Virus record (IMG/VR): IMGVR_UViG_3300030419_003879
Location: 1 to 23,119 of that record
Length of the DNA stretch: 23,119 nt
Direction: 5' to 3' (one strand)
Origin: a virus
In this document: piece by piece, positions 20,454-23,119 of the stretch
Position numbering within the stretch: the stretch's first letter is position 1
How the letters are laid out: each line of letters opens with the position of its first letter
The notes under the pieces: model-generated
What the model was told of the DNA's origin: nothing
The model's database searches: none
Seen by the model: the letters and a program-made list of their open reading frames with translations, nothing else
Position numbers and translations under genes: made by a program

Positions 20454-20740
20454 CTACAACGTGCCCCCGTGGCCTGACAGATGGCCGACTGGTTGGTCAT
20501 TAGTGTCTTGAGGTCGCGAGACATCTCATTCTGCTGAGTCTCGATCTTCTCAATACGAGTCTCTCCCGCCGTGTGGCCCTCAGCTGCAACATGAATAGCA
20601 AGCTCACTCTGCTGCGTATCAAGCGTTTCTTGAATCTTGGTCACGTCCGAAGACATGGCTTCAAGGTGCCACCATCCACCACCAGCAAGGAACACAACAC
20701 TGCAAATCCAAATGACCAACTTCGTGTCCATTTCTTTCAT
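20450..20740 (-). CDS. Membrane protein with coiled coil, spanin-like, 96 aa
   Basis: Residues of about 6-22 (TKLVIWICSVVFLAGGG) anchor it in the membrane. The rest is a charged helical region (VTKIQETLDTQQSELAIHV, ETRIEKIETQQNEMSRDL) likely to form a coiled coil. An N-terminal helix plus long coil is the design of i-spanin and Rz proteins, but no lipoprotein partner is clear. ATG 20740 is used; ATG 20731 is an in-frame alternative. It overlaps the lysin gene by ATGA. Confidence 0.62.
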   Translation of the reverse strand: MKEMDTKLVIWICSVVFLAGGGWWHLEAMSSDVTKIQETLDTQQSELAIHVAAEGHTAGETRIEKIETQQNEMSRDLKTLMTNQSAICQATGARCR

Positions 20741-21177
20741 TTTAGACCCCCGCTACCGTATTGATAAGCAGCACCAAGGCCTGCAGCAACCACGCCGACC
20801 GTTACAAGTGTCTCTATTCTACCAAACCATCGCTGTGTCGCCGGCCTTTCGAGAAATGGAGTTGGCTCTAATTCCTTTTCCAACTTGGCTTTGTACCAAT
20901 CTCGCTCCATTTCCAAAGCGGCGGTATCGACTTTGTATTGTTGTGCGACTGACTTTGCCCATACTTCTGTTTGAAGCAAATCAGAGAATTGAGAGAGGGG
21001 CACAGCCACTGAGGAACAGTTCGCTTTTCCAGACGGGGAGAGAAGCGGGGAGGGCAGTGGCTGGCCCCTGTTAATTGAGTATACCTTCGAGCACTCACCG
21101 GCTACAGGCTTTGGTGCCTCAGGACGCTTGATTGGCTCAGATGCCAATGCCATGCCAAGGAAAAGGAGGGTCATCAT
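20737..21177 (-). CDS. Exported or membrane protein with signal peptide and C-terminal anchor, 146 aa
   Basis: MMTLLFLGMALAS is a signal peptide with probable cleavage near residues 12-13. The mature part has two cysteines (GECSKVYSINRG, KANCSSVAVPLSQF) then a helical region (ALEMERDWYKAKLEKEL), and a second hydrophobic helix near the C-terminus (LVTVGVVAAGLGAAYQY). It overlaps the 20450-20740 gene by ATGA (4 bases) and the gene at 21174 by the same motif. It may be a lysis accessory or tail-envelope protein; the family is not certain. Confidence 0.62.
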   Translation of the reverse strand: MMTLLFLGMALASEPIKRPEAPKPVAGECSKVYSINRGQPLPSPLLSPSGKANCSSVAVPLSQFSDLLQTEVWAKSVAQQYKVDTAALEMERDWYKAKLEKELEPTPFLERPATQRWFGRIETLVTVGVVAAGLGAAYQYGSGGLK

Positions 21178-21428
21178 CGTCTTCGTCTCGCGTTGCCCAG
21201 AGCAGCAAGATCGTCACCAGGAGAGTCCCCAGTAGTAGCAGATCGAATACGATCTACTTCCTCCTCAAAGCTTTCTTGAATGACCTTGCCAGCCGCTTTG
21301 GCCGCACGGTTTTCAGGTGGCTTTGCGTCCTTTTTTTTGAAAAACTCTTTTCGATGCATGAACGCTAAGAGAGCTCCGACTCCAAGCAAAGAAATAATGG
21401 TCAAAGCCTCATTAATCCAATCGCTCAT
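21174..21428 (-). CDS. Small single-span membrane protein, 84 aa
   Basis: ATG 21428 overlaps the upstream stop (ATGA), so it is preferred to GTG 21434. Residues of about 8-24 (ALTIISLLGVGALLAFM) form one membrane helix; then a basic region (HRKEFFKKKDAKPP) sets the inside orientation, then an acidic helical tail and a final Arg run. This design is common in phage holin-type proteins. It lies between the structural pair and the lysis genes. Confidence 0.65.
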   Translation of the reverse strand: MSDWINEALTIISLLGVGALLAFMHRKEFFKKKDAKPPENRAAKAAGKVIQESFEEEVDRIRSATTGDSPGDDLAALGNARRRR

Positions 21429-21814
21429 GAGCACACCAACTTAACGATGACATCATTTGCTGCAGCAGTTGTGTCGCCAATAGTCACGCTTGTGGTTCCC
21501 CAAACAGAAACGCCAGCAGCATACGTATGACCATCTGGAATAACGTAGGTGATCTTCTGGTATGCCGGACAAGAGAACATCAAGTCTGGAGTCCCTGCAC
21601 CATTTGATGCCGTGTTGGCTGGCGCAGCACTGCTGGCGTCCTTGATCTTGAAATAGAACGTCGTGGAGTTGGTGGTGTTGTCGATTTGAACTAGATAAAT
21701 CTTTCCACTACTTGCACTCGTGACGTTAGCGCTAGCTGTAGATGCCGATACCGCCAAGTCGATGACAATCTTGCCGCCAAGAGCGGTGATCGATGATGTT
21801 GTCGATGAAGCCAT
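21425..21814 (-). CDS. Beta-rich structural-type protein, second of pair, 129 aa
   Basis: TTG 21817 is also open, but ATG 21814 has GAGGTGATTG upstream and is preferred. Ser/Thr/Ala-rich beta strands (MASSTTSSITALGGKIVID) and the end VIVKLVCS resemble the MALK paralogues. It follows the 21823 gene in the same order as the 11313-12065 pair, with SD sequence overlapping the upstream stop. It is probably a virion surface or tail-associated protein. Confidence 0.72.
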   Translation of the reverse strand: MASSTTSSITALGGKIVIDLAVSASTASANVTSASSGKIYLVQIDNTTNSTTFYFKIKDASSAAPANTASNGAGTPDLMFSCPAYQKITYVIPDGHTYAAGVSVWGTTSVTIGDTTAAANDVIVKLVCS

Positions 21815-21822
21815 CAATCACC

Positions 21823-22185
21823 TCAGCTGCAAACAAGAGTTAACGCAACAGTGCCACCATCTGGTGCAGTTGTATCCGTTGGGCTTTGGTATCGTGTGGC
21901 CGCAATGCTGAGTGTGGTGAAATCAAGCCCGCCAGGGATCTCCAGCATGGAGGTAGCACTTCCAGTTATTGCAACGACAAGCACTGGGAGTGTTGCCCCA
22001 AGAGTAGGGTTCGGGTCATCAAAAATCTTCACGAACGATGCGCTACTCGACCCATTGACGGCTTTCACAGAATAGAGCTTACCAGGCGCAATCGTGACAT
22101 TCGAGTTCAGGCTGTTTGTTGCAGCCGTCTCGTTGATGATCTTGTAATCAAGCGCATCATTGAAACTGGTAGCCTTAAGCGCCAT
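21823..22185 (-). CDS. Beta-rich structural-type protein, MALK paralogue, 120 aa
   Basis: MALKATSFNDALDYKIINET aligns by eye with the 11700-12065 product, as does the LYS(V/L) strand, the MLEIPGGL turn and the ending GGTVALTLVCS. No disulphide pattern or signal peptide is seen. ATG 22185 has AGGTAGACC upstream. It lies among tail-side genes, so its pair here is likely the resident one and the pair at 11313-12065 the moved copy, though the direction is inferred. Confidence 0.8.
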   Translation of the reverse strand: MALKATSFNDALDYKIINETAATNSLNSNVTIAPGKLYSVKAVNGSSSASFVKIFDDPNPTLGATLPVLVVAITGSATSMLEIPGGLDFTTLSIAATRYQSPTDTTAPDGGTVALTLVCS

Positions 22186-22192
22186 GGTCTAC

Positions 22193-22651
22193 CTACTTCC
22201 TCATCTTATCTGCAAGAATCTCATCATCACTTTTGGCTGGAGCAGGAACTTTGCCACCTGTGACGATTCCAGCCGCTGGCGCTCGACCTTTAATTTGAGT
22301 CACAGGCGCAGTGTATGAACCGCCTCTTTCAAGGGGATCACGAGCTTGAATAGGAGTTTCGGGAAGAACAACTGTGCCTTCTTCCGTAGTATATGCACCC
22401 CTCCCGTAGGTAGCAGATGCAGGTTGAACCTTCTGCACAGGCATTGTTCTGACTTGTGGGTAAGGAACATTTGCAGAACTAAAGACTCTTTGGATTTGTT
22501 CCTCAGACGCGCCACGAGCTCGCAGACGGTCTGCTACTGCCATGGGATTGGTCTTCATTTCCTGAAGAGCATGTAGTCTTTGTTGCTGAACATACCTTTG
22601 CTGTTGTTCAGGCGTCATTCGCGCAAGTTGATCTGGAGTAAGAGGCTTCAT
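22193..22651 (-). CDS. Q-rich structural-type protein, 152 aa
   Basis: The first 60 residues are a Gln-rich helical region (MKPLTPDQLARMTPEQQQRY, VQQQRLHALQEM, RARGASEEQIQRVF). The remaining part is Pro/Gly/Thr-rich and probably disordered (YTTEEGTVVLPETPIQARDP). There is no membrane segment or cysteine pattern. I do not recognise a family. Position next to tail-type genes suggests a tail or neck assembly role. ATG 22651 has AAATG-type spacing with a weak SD. Confidence 0.65.
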   Translation of the reverse strand: MKPLTPDQLARMTPEQQQRYVQQQRLHALQEMKTNPMAVADRLRARGASEEQIQRVFSSANVPYPQVRTMPVQKVQPASATYGRGAYTTEEGTVVLPETPIQARDPLERGGSYTAPVTQIKGRAPAAGIVTGGKVPAPAKSDDEILADKMRK

Positions 22652-22659
22652 TTTTCAAC

Positions 22660-22848
22660 CTACTTCTTCAGCGCTGACATGGCCTTCTCAGCCGAGTCGC
22701 CAGCAATGTACGCGAGACCCAAGTAGAGCCACTGGGTTGAGTCAAGCATGCCTGCAGCAAGCAGGCCGGTGCCAAGCGCCAACACGGTGATTCGTCGCCA
22801 GGACATGCGGCTCTGAGAGCAAAAAAGCTTCGTAAGCAAGTTCTTCAT
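22660..22848 (-). CDS. Small two-span membrane protein, 62 aa
   Basis: Two hydrophobic stretches, about residues 19-34 (RITVLALGTGLLAAGM) and 38-50 (QWLYLGLAYIAGD), are joined by a short turn; the N-terminus is basic. Small proteins of this design often sit beside tail genes in phages. It may be a holin or a membrane protein of entry. ATG 22848 has GAGGATTGACTA upstream. It is separated by 11 bases from the beta-propeller-like protein. Confidence 0.62.
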   Translation of the reverse strand: MKNLLTKLFCSQSRMSWRRITVLALGTGLLAAGMLDSTQWLYLGLAYIAGDSAEKAMSALKK

Positions 22849-22859
22849 TAGTCAATCCT

Positions 22860-23119
22860 CTATACAGGTAAGTAAACGTCAGCGGCGACGGCGTCTAGGT
22901 TTTCGACGTTGCTGCCTGAGCTTGGGAAGGTCAGCTGGCCGCCCGTCTGTTCTGCCCAGTTGCCAGCAGTGCCATCATTGGTGTTGACCGAGACACGCCC
23001 AGCGTCGTGAACAACGACCCATGTACCGTTGCCATCTGTGGCCAAATCTCTGGCGTCAGTCCTCGTTAGATCATCCGAGTCACTGGTGTACTTCGTCCAG
23101 TCTTGACCACCATCTGTAC
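22860..23119 (-). CDS. C-terminal part of a beta-propeller-like tail protein
   Basis: The frame is open to the window edge, so the start lies outside. At least 86 residues are seen. The first visible stretch, TDGGQDWTKYTSD, resembles BNR/Asp-box repeats (S-x-DGG-x-TW) of sialidase and photosystem-type propellers, followed by another blade-like segment (DGNGTWVVVHDAGRVSVNTN, DGTAGNWAEQ). It ends LDAVAADVYLPV. Such repeats are common in tail fibres and host-binding proteins. Full length and domains upstream cannot be seen. Confidence 0.72.
   Translation of the reverse strand, partial: TDGGQDWTKYTSDSDDLTRTDARDLATDGNGTWVVVHDAGRVSVNTNDGTAGNWAEQTGGQLTFPSSGSNVENLDAVAADVYLPV

Noticed and set aside
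20637-21074. Rightward 145-aa frame in the lysis region
   Set aside because: It is antisense to membrane and exported proteins that have good starts and overlaps on the minus strand.

Overview
This window is a contiguous piece of a tailed-phage (or prophage) genome. About 19.6 kb of mostly rightward replication, recombination and accessory genes meets about 3.5 kb of leftward structural and lysis genes. Genes are short and tightly packed, with ATGA/GTGA/TGATG overlaps and strong Shine-Dalgarno (SD) sequences. Recognisable families are an SF2 helicase, SSB, CHC2/Toprim primase, VirE/VapE-type helicase, YqaJ exonuclease, RecT annealase, an Asn tRNA and an L,D-transpeptidase-like lysis protein. 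No terminase, portal, capsid or integrase lies in the window. The host cannot be named. Sigma70-like TTGACA promoters and the membrane proteins in the lysis cluster fit a Gram-negative bacterium, but that is inference.

Layout. (a) 1-1019: one unknown gene and a 350-bp gap holding GGACA/TGTCCC repeats on both sides of an AT-rich stretch, a candidate replication origin. (b) 1020-5071: eight small proteins, mostly unknown, ending in a 426-aa protein with two copies of a winged-helix-like unit; a strong intrinsic terminator follows. (c) 5206-8282: unknown protein, SF2 helicase behind a near-consensus promoter, NrdR-like zinc ribbon, XF1762-type protein, SSB. (d) 8292-11402: tRNA-Asn, ribbon-helix-helix-like protein, radical SAM enzyme, FmdB-type zinc ribbon, a DUF2589-type pair, a small secreted protein and a winged-helix-like protein. 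This is the least understood accessory block. (e) 11313-12065, leftward: two small beta-rich proteins related to a second pair at 21425-22185, so a structural-type cassette sits inside the replication region. (f) 12223-15691: HTH protein, primase, VirE-type helicase and two unknowns. (g) 15692-16191, leftward: a Cro/CI-like regulator and an H1-like Lys/Ala/Pro protein, divergent from (h) 16307-18832: YqaJ, RecT and an unknown partner. (i) 18833-19606: a long inverted repeat, a 59-aa zinc-ribbon ORF, several hairpins, a terminator and a zinc-ribbon membrane protein. (j) 19603-23119, leftward: beta-propeller-like tail protein (cut by the window edge), small membrane protein, Q-rich protein, beta-rich pair, and a cluster of membrane and lysis proteins.

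How it may work together. The primase/VirE-type helicase, SSB, SF2 helicase and YqaJ-RecT pair form a self-contained replication-recombination set. The repeats at 704-915 resemble the iteron/AT-rich layout of origins used by SaPI Rep-type helicases. The helicase's C-terminal winged helix recurs twice in the 3791-5071 product, which suggests that both recognise related DNA. Five promoters of the form TTG(A/C)C(A/C)-N17/18-TA(N)3T lie 19-31 bp upstream of start codons and would drive separate rightward units. A regulator with a GGACA-N5-TGTCC palindrome at its divergent promoter probably controls the recombination operon.
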